64,000 nt of DNA from Deltaproteobacteria bacterium (lineage in GTDB: Bacteria; Desulfobacterota; Binatia; UTPRO1): positions 1-64,000 of the forward strand of contig JADYZW010000051.1 in NCBI GenBank assembly GCA_020852955.1, written 5' to 3'. The notes below the pieces were generated by a model that saw nothing but the letters and a program-made list of their open reading frames with translations, was not told where the DNA came from and searched no databases. The first letter of the stretch is position 1, and each line of letters opens with the position of its first letter. Of this stretch, positions 33,851 through 42,312 are shown one piece after another. A program made the position numbers and the translations under genes.

Positions 33851-36789
33851 GCGCGTACTGGCGAAGTCTCGGCGAGCTCGCGGGCTCGGCCGAGATCGAG
33901 GCGAACCGGCAGCGCGAGTTCCCGGAGGGCGCGGCCGACGCGCCGGACGGCATCAGCCGGCGCGCCATGCTCGGCCTCATGGGCGCGACGCTGTCGCTCT
34001 CGGGGCTCGCGGCGTGCCGCCGTCCGGTCGAGAAGATCGTCCCGTACGTGCAGGCGCCGGAGGACATGCTGCCCGGGATCCCCCTCCGCTACGCCACGAC
34101 GATGCCTTTCCGCGGCAGCGCGCTCGGACTCCTCGTCGCCAGCAATGAGGGCCGTCCGACCAAGGTCGAGGGCAACGAGCTCCACCCGGCCACGCGCGGC
34201 GCCTCGAATGTCTGGGCGCAGAACGCGATCTACGAGCTGTACGATCCCGATCGGGCGCGCGGGGTTCTGCAGGGCGGCGCCTCCAGGACGTGGAAGGACT
34301 TCGGCGACTACTGGGGCGCGCTCGACGCGAAGCTCGTCACCGATGGCGGCGACGGGCTCGCGATCGTGTACGAGCCCTCGACGTCGCCGACCGAGGCTCG
34401 CCTCGTGGAGCGCGTCCGGGGCCGCTTTCCGCACGCCCGCATCCTCGCGTGGACGCCGCTCGTCGACGAGAATCGCGCCGCCGGCCTCCGGCTCGCGACC
34501 GGCGCCGAGGTCGCGCCCGTCTATCAGCTCGATCGGGCTCGCGTGATCCTCTCGCTCGACGCGGATTTCCTCCTCCACGACCCCGACCAGATCCGTCTCG
34601 CGCGCGACTTCGCGGCGGGCCGCCGCGATCCGGAGGCCATGAACCGGCTCTACGTCGCCGAGAGCACGCTGACGACCACCGGCATCGCCGCCGACCACCG
34701 GCTCGCGATCCCGAGCAGCCGCATCGCGAGGCTCGTGCTCGCGCTCGCGACCGAGCTCGGCGCGAGCGGTCTCGGCGGCACGGGCGTGGTCGGCATGACC
34801 GACGGCGTCGACGCCAGGTGGGTCAAGGCCGTCGCGAAGGACCTCAAGGCCAATGCCGGACGGGGCGTCGTGCTCGTCGGCGCGCAGCAGCCACTCGAGG
34901 TGCACGCGGTCGCCGCGCTGCTGAACGCCGGGCTCGGCAACGTCGGCACGACGGTTGCGTACGTACCGACGGCTCCGCTCGCGCGGACGGCGAACCTCCA
35001 GGAGCTCGCGGGCGCGCTCGACAAGGGCGAGATCCAGACGTTGATCGTGCTCGGCGGGAATCCCGCCTACGACGCGCCGGCGGACCTCGACCTCGCGGCC
35101 AAGATCGCCAAGGTGCCGAACCGGGTCCGCTTCGGGAGCCACGTCGACGAAACCTCGGCCGTCTGCGATTGGCACCTGCCGCGGGCGCACTTCCTGGAGA
35201 GCTGGGGCGATGCGCGGATGCTCGGCGGCCCGCTCTCGATCGTACAGCCGTTGATCGAGCCGCTCTTCGGGAGCCGCAGCACGATCGAGATGCTCGCGCT
35301 CTTCGAGACCGGGAAGGAGCGGAGCGGCTACGAGCTCGTACGCGAGACCTGGCAGCCGATCCTCGGCGCCGACTTCGAGCGGCGCTGGGAGCGCGCGCTG
35401 CACGACGGCGTCCTCGCCGACAGCGCGCCGAGCGCGATCGCGCCGACGGCCGATCCTTCGGCGATCGACAAGCTCGTGAGCATCGCGACGCGCGAGAAGG
35501 ACGCCGGCCTCGAGCTCGTGTTCCTGCCCTCGAACGCCGTATGGGACGGCTCCGCGGCGAACAGCGCCTGGCTCCAGGAGCTTCCCGACCCGGTCTCGAA
35601 GCTCACCTGGGACAACGCGGCGCTCATGAGCAAGGCGGACGCCGAGGCGCTCGACGTCGCCGACGGCGATCTGGTGACCCTCACCGTCGGCGGGCGCTCG
35701 CTCACGGCGGCGGCGTTGATCCTGCCGGGGCAGGCGGTCGGATCGGTCGGGATCGCGCTCGGCTACGGCCGGACGGCGGCGGGACGCGTCGGCACCGGCG
35801 TCGGCTTCGACGCCTATCGGCTTCGGACGGTGAAGGCGCTCGGCATCGCGCGCGGACTCACGGTCGCGAAGGCGGGCGGCCGGCATCTCCTCGCGCTCAC
35901 CCACGAGCACTGGAGCGCCGAGGGGCGCGACATCGTACGCGAGGAGGACGTCGGCGACACCAGCTCCGCGGCCGCGGGCGGGACGCACGGCGAGCGCGGC
36001 GTCCACGGCCACGGGGCGGTGGGTGAGCATCCGCCACTGGTCTCGCCCTGGCCCGAGCGCGCGTACGAGCACGGCCCGCAGTGGGCCATGACGATCGACC
36101 TGAGCTCGTGCGTCGGCTGCAACGCGTGCGTCGTCGCGTGCCAGAGCGAAAACAACATCCCGTCGGTCGGCAAGGATCAGGTGGCGCGCGGACGCGAGAT
36201 GCACTGGATTCGCGTCGATCGCTACTTCTCTGGTCGCCCCGACGCGCCCGAGTCGATCGTCTTCCAGCCGGTGCCCTGCATGCACTGCGAGAACGCGCCG
36301 TGCGAGCAGGTGTGCCCCGTCGCCGCGACCGTGCACGGCGAGAGTGGCCTCAACGAGATGGTCTACAACCGCTGCATCGGGACGCGCTACTGCTCGAACA
36401 ACTGCCCGTACAAGGTGCGCCGCTTCAACTTCTACAACTTCACGAAGGACACGCCCGAGACGCTGCGGATGGCGTACAACCCCGACGTCACCGTGCGCGC
36501 CCGCGGCGTCATGGAAAAGTGCACCTACTGCGTGCAGCGCCTCTCCCGCGCCGAGCGCGATGCGAAGCTCGCGAATCGCGCGCTGCAGGACGGCGAGGCG
36601 CGGACCGCGTGCCAGCAGGCGTGCCCCGCGGAGGCGATCCAGTTCGGCGACCTGCGCGATCCGAAGAGCAGGATCGCCGCCGCGAAGGCGTCGCCACGGC
36701 GCTACGACCTTCTGGCGGAGCTCAACACCAAGCCGCGCACCTCGTACCTCGCGCGCCTGCGCAACCCGAACCCGGAGCTTTCGGCATGA
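33847..36789 (+). CDS. actB: Alternative complex III Fe-S/molybdopterin-like subunit ActB (fused B1-B2)
   Basis: A 980-residue protein. The N-terminus has a twin-arginine signal (SRR, 37-39) running into lipobox LAAC (Cys57), so it is a Tat-exported lipoprotein. Residues ~60-690 are a molybdopterin-oxidoreductase-like fold that in ActB is known to lack the cofactor. A His/Gly-rich linker (HGERGVHGHGAVGEH) leads to the Fe-S part: CVGCNACVVACQ (from C755), CMHCENAPCEQVCP, CIGTRYCSNNCP and CTYCVQR with CQQACP, enough for three 4Fe-4S and one 3Fe-4S cluster as in known ActB. Both ends overlap neighbours by four bases. Confidence 0.94.
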   Translation: MSAYWRSLGELAGSAEIEANRQREFPEGAADAPDGISRRAMLGLMGATLSLSGLAACRRPVEKIVPYVQAPEDMLPGIPLRYATTMPFRGSALGLLVASNEGRPTKVEGNELHPATRGASNVWAQNAIYELYDPDRARGVLQGGASRTWKDFGDYWGALDAKLVTDGGDGLAIVYEPSTSPTEARLVERVRGRFPHARILAWTPLVDENRAAGLRLATGAEVAPVYQLDRARVILSLDADFLLHDPDQIRLARDFAAGRRDPEAMNRLYVAESTLTTTGIAADHRLAIPSSRIARLVLALATELGASGLGGTGVVGMTDGVDARWVKAVAKDLKANAGRGVVLVGAQQPLEVHAVAALLNAGLGNVGTTVAYVPTAPLARTANLQELAGALDKGEIQTLIVLGGNPAYDAPADLDLAAKIAKVPNRVRFGSHVDETSAVCDWHLPRAHFLESWGDARMLGGPLSIVQPLIEPLFGSRSTIEMLALFETGKERSGYELVRETWQPILGADFERRWERALHDGVLADSAPSAIAPTADPSAIDKLVSIATREKDAGLELVFLPSNAVWDGSAANSAWLQELPDPVSKLTWDNAALMSKADAEALDVADGDLVTLTVGGRSLTAAALILPGQAVGSVGIALGYGRTAAGRVGTGVGFDAYRLRTVKALGIARGLTVAKAGGRHLLALTHEHWSAEGRDIVREEDVGDTSSAAAGGTHGERGVHGHGAVGEHPPLVSPWPERAYEHGPQWAMTIDLSSCVGCNACVVACQSENNIPSVGKDQVARGREMHWIRVDRYFSGRPDAPESIVFQPVPCMHCENAPCEQVCPVAATVHGESGLNEMVYNRCIGTRYCSNNCPYKVRRFNFYNFTKDTPETLRMAYNPDVTVRARGVMEKCTYCVQRLSRAERDAKLANRALQDGEARTACQQACPAEAIQFGDLRDPKSRIAAAKASPRRYDLLAELNTKPRTSYLARLRNPNPELSA

Positions 36790-37379
36790 GCCGGATGACG
36801 CGCACGCGATCCGTCGTCGCCGTCGCGGCGCTCGGCGCGCTCGGCCTCCAGGGGTGCATGCGCGGCTGCAGCTCGAGCGATCCGCCCGTGCTGATCAACT
36901 TCAGCATGTTCAACCAACCGAAGCTCAAGGCGCAGGCGGCGAGCGCGTTCTTCTACGACGGCATGGCCATGCGGCCGCCCGTTCCCGGGACGATCGCGCG
37001 CGGGCACCTCCACGAGGACCGGGCGTTCGTGACCGGCATGGACGGCGGCGGGGAGCCGCTCGCGCGCTCGCCGGCGGCCGTCGACGACGCGCTCCTCGCG
37101 CGCGGCGCCGACCGCTACGGCGTCTACTGCCAGCCGTGTCACGACGAGCGCGGCGAAGGCAAGGGCGTCCTCGCGGAGCGCGCCAAGGTGCCGACCGCGA
37201 ATCTCCTCGACCCGCGCATCCGGGAGCTGCCGGACGGCGTCATCTTCGACACGATCACGAACGGCAAGGGCCTGATGGCGGGCTATCGCTATCCGATCGG
37301 CGCGGCCGATCGCTGGGCGATCATCGCGTACGTCCGGGGCATGCAGAAGAAGAGCGCGGAAATGGAGGCCGCCAAGTGA
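36786..37379 (+). CDS. actE: Alternative complex III monoheme cytochrome c lipoprotein ActE
   Basis: A 197-residue lipoprotein (lipobox LQGC, about residues 21-24). The domain starts FSMFNQPKLKAQAASAFFYD and RPPVPGTIARGHLHEDRAFV, strongly conserved in ActE, and has one heme c site, CQPCH at 115-119, with a later Met (GLMAGYRYPI) as probable distal ligand. It passes electrons from ActA to the terminal oxidase or to soluble carriers. It overlaps actB (ATGA) and the CydA-like gene (GTGA). Confidence 0.93.
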   Translation: MSRMTRTRSVVAVAALGALGLQGCMRGCSSSDPPVLINFSMFNQPKLKAQAASAFFYDGMAMRPPVPGTIARGHLHEDRAFVTGMDGGGEPLARSPAAVDDALLARGADRYGVYCQPCHDERGEGKGVLAERAKVPTANLLDPRIRELPDGVIFDTITNGKGLMAGYRYPIGAADRWAIIAYVRGMQKKSAEMEAAK

Positions 37380-39241
37380 ATCCGCGCCTCCTGATCGCGG
37401 CGGCGATCGTCGTGCTGCTCGGTCTCGGGGGGGCGGTGCGCGTCTACTTCGCGCTCGAGAACCAGGCCTACCACCCGCCGGTGCGCTCCCTCGGCGTGGA
37501 GTCTGGGTTCCCGCGCGAGCAGGCGCTGAAGGACATCGCCAAGGATCGGGAGGCCAAGGCCAAGGCCAAGAAGTACGAGGCGCCGACCTATCGCACGCTG
37601 CCGTTCGTCAGCAGCCGCGTGGCGGTCTGGGTGGTCGCGCAGCTCCATCTCATGTTCGCGGCCTTCGTGCTCGCCGTGCCGATGTTCGCGTTCATCATCG
37701 AGCTCATCGGCTATTTCAACGGAGACAAGCGCTACGACCGGCTCGCGTACGAGTTCACGAAGCTCCTCTCTACGTCCTTCTCCTTCACGGCGAGCTTCGG
37801 CGGGTTCCTGACGTTTCTGCTGATCATGCTGTATCCCGCCTTCACGAACTACCTGATGGAGATCTTTTCCTGGACGTTCTTTCCGTACGTCGCGCTCTTC
37901 TTCGCGGAGGCGGGATTCCTCTACAGCTACTACTACGGTTGGGGGAAGTTCCACCCCGTGGTCCACTTGCTCCTCGGGCTCGGGGTCAACGTCGTCGGGA
38001 CGCTGATCATGTTCATCGCCGACTCGTGGGCGTCGTTCATGATGACTCCAGGCGGCGTCTCGGACGCCGGCGCGCTCATCGATCCGTGGGCCGCGCTGGA
38101 CAATTTCACGTGGATGCCCATCAACATCCACCGCTTCATCGGCAACATCGCGTTCGGCGGGTCGGTCGCGGCGGCCTACGCGGCCTGGAAGTTCCTCGGC
38201 GCCAAGACCGACGAGGAGCGCGCGCACTACGACTGGATGGGGTACATGGGGAACTTCGTCGCGATCAGCGCGTTCCTGCCGCTGCCCTTCGCCGGCTACT
38301 ACCTGGCGCGCGAGATCTACGGCTACAACCAGGCGCTCGGCATCATGATGATGGGCGGCGCGTTCTCCTGGTTGTTCATCATTCAGGCCGTCCTGATCGG
38401 CAACCTCTTTCTCGCCGCGAACTACTATCTCTGGCTCGGGATGGGTCGGATCGAGGGCACGCAGAGCTACCAGCGCTACGTGAAGTACCTGCTCGCCGCG
38501 ATCGCCGTCTGCTTCGCGGTGTGGGCGACGCCGCGGTCGATCCTGGCGTCCGTGAGCGAGATCAAAGCCATGGGCGGCACGCTGCACCCGGCCCTCGGCG
38601 TACTCGGGGTGATGTCGGCGAAGAACACGGCCGTGAACATCCTCATCCTGACCACGTACGTGAGCTTCCTCTTCTACCGACGCACCGGGAAGCGGCCTAC
38701 CGTCGCGTGGGCCGCGCTCGGCAACGCGGTGCAGTTCCTGATTTTCTTCGGCGTCTCCGGCTTCGTGATCGCGCTCGGCGTCTACGGCTACTTCGTCGAC
38801 GCCGCGACCCGCATCGGCCTGTCGATTCCGCAGGTGCTGTCCGTGCTGATCGGGATGGTCACCATGACCGTGATCGACGCGTTCATGCTGCGAGGGGCCG
38901 AGCAGACCGGCGAGACGCATTGGGGGAAGCTGCCGGCGATCTCGCAGTACGTGCTGATTTTCATCGCCGTGACCTTCACGTGGCTCATGGGCCTCATGGG
39001 CTACGTGCGATCGGGTCTCCGTCAGCACTGGCACGTCTATGGCGTGATGCGCGATCAATCGGTCGACGCCTTCACCCCGACGCTCGGCTTCGCGACCCAG
39101 GTCATCTCGGTGATCGTCATCATCTTCTTCGCGTTCATCGCCTTCGTATTCTGGCTCTCGAGCCTGCACGACAAGCCCGATTGGGGCAGCGCGGGCCAGG
39201 GGCCACGGGGCAGCCACGGGCCCGGCGGGGGAAGGCACTGA
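37376..39241 (+). CDS. Divergent CydA-like (cytochrome bd subunit I family) protein
   Basis: A 621-residue membrane protein. An extra N-terminal helix (about 3-22) and a 45-residue Lys/Ala-rich periplasmic segment precede a CydA-like core of about nine helices. Likely heme ligands by position are H91 (VAQLHLMFAAF, like the b595 His), H252 (INIHRFIGNIAFGG, like the b558 His) and M413 (GVMSAKNTAV, like the b558 Met); E178 (FFAEAGFLYSYYYGW) matches E. coli E107. The quinol-loop signature GRQPW and the E. coli E99 and E445 equivalents are not evident. No CydB or second CydA is nearby. With cytochromes c encoded next to it, it is more likely a cytochrome c-linked reductase or electron-transfer subunit than a quinol oxidase. 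Substrate unknown. Confidence 0.8.
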   Translation: MNPRLLIAAAIVVLLGLGGAVRVYFALENQAYHPPVRSLGVESGFPREQALKDIAKDREAKAKAKKYEAPTYRTLPFVSSRVAVWVVAQLHLMFAAFVLAVPMFAFIIELIGYFNGDKRYDRLAYEFTKLLSTSFSFTASFGGFLTFLLIMLYPAFTNYLMEIFSWTFFPYVALFFAEAGFLYSYYYGWGKFHPVVHLLLGLGVNVVGTLIMFIADSWASFMMTPGGVSDAGALIDPWAALDNFTWMPINIHRFIGNIAFGGSVAAAYAAWKFLGAKTDEERAHYDWMGYMGNFVAISAFLPLPFAGYYLAREIYGYNQALGIMMMGGAFSWLFIIQAVLIGNLFLAANYYLWLGMGRIEGTQSYQRYVKYLLAAIAVCFAVWATPRSILASVSEIKAMGGTLHPALGVLGVMSAKNTAVNILILTTYVSFLFYRRTGKRPTVAWAALGNAVQFLIFFGVSGFVIALGVYGYFVDAATRIGLSIPQVLSVLIGMVTMTVIDAFMLRGAEQTGETHWGKLPAISQYVLIFIAVTFTWLMGLMGYVRSGLRQHWHVYGVMRDQSVDAFTPTLGFATQVISVIVIIFFAFIAFVFWLSSLHDKPDWGSAGQGPRGSHGPGGGRH

Positions 39242-39729
39242 TGAAGATGCCCGTCGCGCTGAACGTGGTGCTGCTCGTCGTCGGGTCGAGCCTCTTCTAC
39301 ACCTACGTCGGCCAGCTGGTGCCGCAGAAGCAGCTGCTGCCGCCGGCCGAGGTCGCGATCGCCGCCGATCTCACCACCGACCAGATGGTGAAGGTCGGAT
39401 TCGAGGTGGTGCAGCAGAAGGGCCTCTGCCTCACCTGCCACACGATCGGGAAGTCCGGGACCTTGCGCTATCCGGATCTCGCCGGTGTCGGCGACCGGGC
39501 GAAGACGCGCAAGGCCGGGATGGACGACATCCACTATCTCGCCGAGTCGCTCTATCACCCCGACGCGTTCGTCGTACCGGGCTTCAAGGGAGGGATGCCC
39601 ACCATCAACAAGCCGCCGATCGGGCTCACCGACAAGGAGATCCTCTGTGTCATCGCCTGGCTCCAGAGCCTCGGCGGCACACCGTCGGTCACGATGCAGA
39701 CCACGCTTCCCGACCAGGCTCAGGGCTGA
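39241..39729 (+). CDS. Membrane-anchored monoheme cytochrome c
   Basis: A 162-residue protein. An N-terminal signal anchor (about 5-24) precedes one heme c site CLTCH (63-67) in GLCLTCHTIGKSGTLRYPDL. Met candidates for the distal ligand lie in GFKGGMPTINKPP. The C-terminal DKEILCVIAWLQSLGG is the last helix of the cytochrome c fold. It overlaps the CydA-like gene by one base (TGATG), implying strict coexpression and probably a subunit relationship. Confidence 0.88.
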   Translation: MKMPVALNVVLLVVGSSLFYTYVGQLVPQKQLLPPAEVAIAADLTTDQMVKVGFEVVQQKGLCLTCHTIGKSGTLRYPDLAGVGDRAKTRKAGMDDIHYLAESLYHPDAFVVPGFKGGMPTINKPPIGLTDKEILCVIAWLQSLGGTPSVTMQTTLPDQAQG

Positions 39730-39732
39730 AAC

Positions 39733-40563
39733 GTGACCCTCTTCGAGCTGCCGGTTCTCCTCGGAATCGTCGTCGCGATGGCGCTGCTGCGCCTCGTGCG
39801 GGCGTCGCTTCTCGTGTGGGTGCTGGCGTGGTGGATCGGCATCTACGTGTTCGTGAGCCGCGGTTTCGCGACGCCGGTGCCGGCCTCGGCGCAGCACATC
39901 TACCTCGGCATCGTGACGCTCGCGCTCTTTGCGTACGTGACCTCGAGCGGCGAACGCATCCGATCGTTCGTCGACCCGCTGGTGAACTTCGCCGGCGACG
40001 GCCGCTACACGCTGGCGCTCGTTCCGGTGCTGCTCGCGCTCCCGGCCCTCGCGGCCTACCGCGAGTACGTGAACGCCAAGGTGCCGGTCGAGCCGCCCTT
40101 CTTCGCGCGCACGGTGCACCCCTCGCCGCCGACCGAGATCACCGTGCACGACCAGAAGATCGACATGCTCGGCGGCGACAATCCGCTGCGGCACCTCGAG
40201 AAGGACGATCCCGCGAAGTTCGCGGAGCACGTCGCGCGCGGCAAGGACATCTACTACGAGCAGTGCTTCTTCTGTCACGCCGACGCGCTCGGTGGCGACG
40301 GCATGTACGCGCACGGCTTGAACCCCGCGCCCGCGAACTTCATCGACCAGGGCGTTCTGCCGAGCTTCCAGGAGACCTTCTTCTTCTGGCGTATCGCGAA
40401 AGGCGGGCCCGGCATGCCGGACGAGGGCGCGCCGGGAGACTCCGCGATGCCCGAGTGGGAGCGCTTCCTCAGCAACGAGCAGATGTGGGAGGTCGTGCTC
40501 TTCCTCTACGATCACACCGGCTATCGGCCGCGGGCGCGGGAAGTCCATGCCGAGGGGCACTGA
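39733..40563 (+). CDS. Multi-helix membrane protein with C-terminal cytochrome c domain
   Basis: A 276-residue protein starting at GTG. Three to four N-terminal membrane helices (about 3-40, 54-72, 95-113) are followed by a periplasmic cytochrome c domain with one heme site CFFCH (178-182; YEQCFFCHADALGGDGMYAH). A likely Met ligand lies in SAMPEWERFLSNEQMW. Between helices and heme lies a conserved-looking segment (HDQKIDMLGGDNPLRHLEKD). It is three bases after the preceding cytochrome gene. I infer it is an integral subunit of the CydA-like complex. Confidence 0.82.
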   Translation: MTLFELPVLLGIVVAMALLRLVRASLLVWVLAWWIGIYVFVSRGFATPVPASAQHIYLGIVTLALFAYVTSSGERIRSFVDPLVNFAGDGRYTLALVPVLLALPALAAYREYVNAKVPVEPPFFARTVHPSPPTEITVHDQKIDMLGGDNPLRHLEKDDPAKFAEHVARGKDIYYEQCFFCHADALGGDGMYAHGLNPAPANFIDQGVLPSFQETFFFWRIAKGGPGMPDEGAPGDSAMPEWERFLSNEQMWEVVLFLYDHTGYRPRAREVHAEGH

Positions 40564-40564
40564 C

Positions 40565-42283
40565 GTGCGGGCCGCCGTGATCGCGTTCGCGTGCGCGCTC
40601 GGCGTCGGCGCGGCGTCGGCGGACGGGCTCGCCGCCCCGGACCTCGACGGCGACGCGCAGCGGGCCGCCGGCAAGGAGCTCTACACGCGGAACTGCGCGC
40701 AGTGCCACGGCGACAAGGGCGACGGGAGGGGCGTCGCCGCGCCGCACCTCCTGCCGCGGCCGCGCGACTTCACGTCGGGCAAGTTCAAGATCCGCACCAC
40801 GCCGAGCGGGAAGCTCCCGACGGACCAGGACTTGAAGCACGTCATCAAGGTCGGCATGCCGTACACCTCGATGCCGGGGTGGCCGCAGTTCTCCGAGGAG
40901 CAGTTGACGAGCCTCGTCGCCTACGTGAAGTCCTTCGCGCCGGACTTCGCGAAGCCCGAGAATCAGGTCGAAGGCATGACGATGCCGACGCCGCCGCCGA
41001 TGACCGCCGAGTCGGTCGAGCGGGGCAAGGCGTCGTACGCCGAGCTCGGCTGCGCCCGCTGTCACGGCGAGCTCGGGCGCACCGACGGAGGCACGGCCCC
41101 GACGTTGAAGGACGATTTCGACCACCCGATCCTCCCGGCGGATCTGAGCCGGCCGTGGACCTTCCGCGGCGGAGCGCGGCGCGAGGACATCTTCCGCGCG
41201 ATGACGACGGGCTTGAACGGCACGCCGATGCCCGCCTTCGGCGAGGCGCTCACCGAGGAGCAGCGCTGGGACATCACGGACTACATCTTCTCGCTCGGGG
41301 GCTCGTCGGAGTCGCCCAACTACGCGACGCTCCTCACCGCCAGGAAGACGACCGGGGACATCGACCTCGCCGCCGCCGACACCCTCTTCGACGAGGCCCC
41401 GGTGGCGTTCTTCCCGATCGTGGGGCAGATCATGCAGCCCGGTCGGGCCTTCCACCCGGCCTCCAACGGGCTCACGGCGCGCGCCGTCTACAATGATACC
41501 GATCTCGCGATCGAGCTCCGCTGGAACGACATGCGGGGCAACGTGTCCGGGAAGAACGCGCCGGACATCGCGGTTCCCCCCGTGGAGGACGCCGGCGAGC
41601 CGGCGGCCGCGAAGCCCGCGGCGGGCGCCGACGATGGCGTTTGGGGCGATGCGGAAGAAACGTCGCCGGCCGGCCACGGGGCGGCGGCCGATCCCTGGGG
41701 CGATGCCGAGGCGAAGCCCGGCGACACGGGCGAGAAGGATCCGTGGGCCGAGGACGGCGGCGACGCGGGCGCGGCGGGCGGCGGCGCCTCCGAGTTCTCC
41801 GACGCCGTGGCGCTGCAGTTCCCGGTGACGCTCCCGACCTCGATCCGGAAGCCCTACTTCCTCTTCGGCGACAAGGATCATCCGGTGCACCTGTGGTTCG
41901 TCGATCTCGCCAAGAAGACGCCGTCGCTCTGGCTCGGGCACGGCAGCGACAAGCTGGAGAACCTCGGCGCGCGCGACCTCGCCGTCGCGAGCCGGTTCGA
42001 GAAGGGCGAGTGGCGCGTCGTCTTCAAGCGCCGTCTGCGCAGCGCGGGCGCGCTCTCCTTCGAGGAGCGCGGGTTCGCGCCGATCGCCTTCTCGGTATGG
42101 GACGGCGCGAGCCGCGAGCGCGGCAACAAGCGCGGCCTCACGACCTGGTGGTCGGTCTACTTCGAGCCCGCCGAGAAGCCGTCGCCGGCGGGGCCCATGG
42201 CGGCGTCCGCCCTTGGCGTGCTCGTGCTCGAGCTCGCGTTCGTCGCCTGGGCGCGCCGCCGCAAGCGCGCCGAGGCCGTCTAG
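40565..42283 (+). CDS. Diheme cytochrome c fused to an ethylbenzene-dehydrogenase-type heme b domain
   Basis: A 572-residue exported, C-terminally membrane-anchored protein. The start is GTG 40565 with GAGGGG seven bases upstream and a clean signal peptide (AAVIAFACALGVGAASA). Two cytochrome c domains follow, CAQCH (44-48) and CARCH (163-167), each with a later Met-containing stretch (GMPYTSMPGWPQF, LNGTPMPAFGEAL). Residues ~275-550 resemble the EB_dh/cytochrome c-552 heme b domain found in gamma subunits of DMSO-reductase-type enzymes (FHPASNGLTARAVYNDTDLA, DHPVHLWFVDLAKK), interrupted by a ~65-residue acidic Gly/Ala linker. A single C-terminal helix ends the protein. It could carry three hemes and act as the periplasmic electron hub of the CydA-like complex. 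Confidence 0.83.
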   Translation: MRAAVIAFACALGVGAASADGLAAPDLDGDAQRAAGKELYTRNCAQCHGDKGDGRGVAAPHLLPRPRDFTSGKFKIRTTPSGKLPTDQDLKHVIKVGMPYTSMPGWPQFSEEQLTSLVAYVKSFAPDFAKPENQVEGMTMPTPPPMTAESVERGKASYAELGCARCHGELGRTDGGTAPTLKDDFDHPILPADLSRPWTFRGGARREDIFRAMTTGLNGTPMPAFGEALTEEQRWDITDYIFSLGGSSESPNYATLLTARKTTGDIDLAAADTLFDEAPVAFFPIVGQIMQPGRAFHPASNGLTARAVYNDTDLAIELRWNDMRGNVSGKNAPDIAVPPVEDAGEPAAAKPAAGADDGVWGDAEETSPAGHGAAADPWGDAEAKPGDTGEKDPWAEDGGDAGAAGGGASEFSDAVALQFPVTLPTSIRKPYFLFGDKDHPVHLWFVDLAKKTPSLWLGHGSDKLENLGARDLAVASRFEKGEWRVVFKRRLRSAGALSFEERGFAPIAFSVWDGASRERGNKRGLTTWWSVYFEPAEKPSPAGPMAASALGVLVLELAFVAWARRRKRAEAV

Positions 42284-42312
42284 AGAGATCTCGTTTCGTC
42301 CGGAGGAGCCCG

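Noticed and set aside
37376..39241. Canonical cytochrome bd quinol oxidase subunit I
   Set aside because: The GRQPW quinol loop, equivalents of E. coli E99 and E445, and a CydB partner were not found, whereas cytochrome c genes adjoin it.
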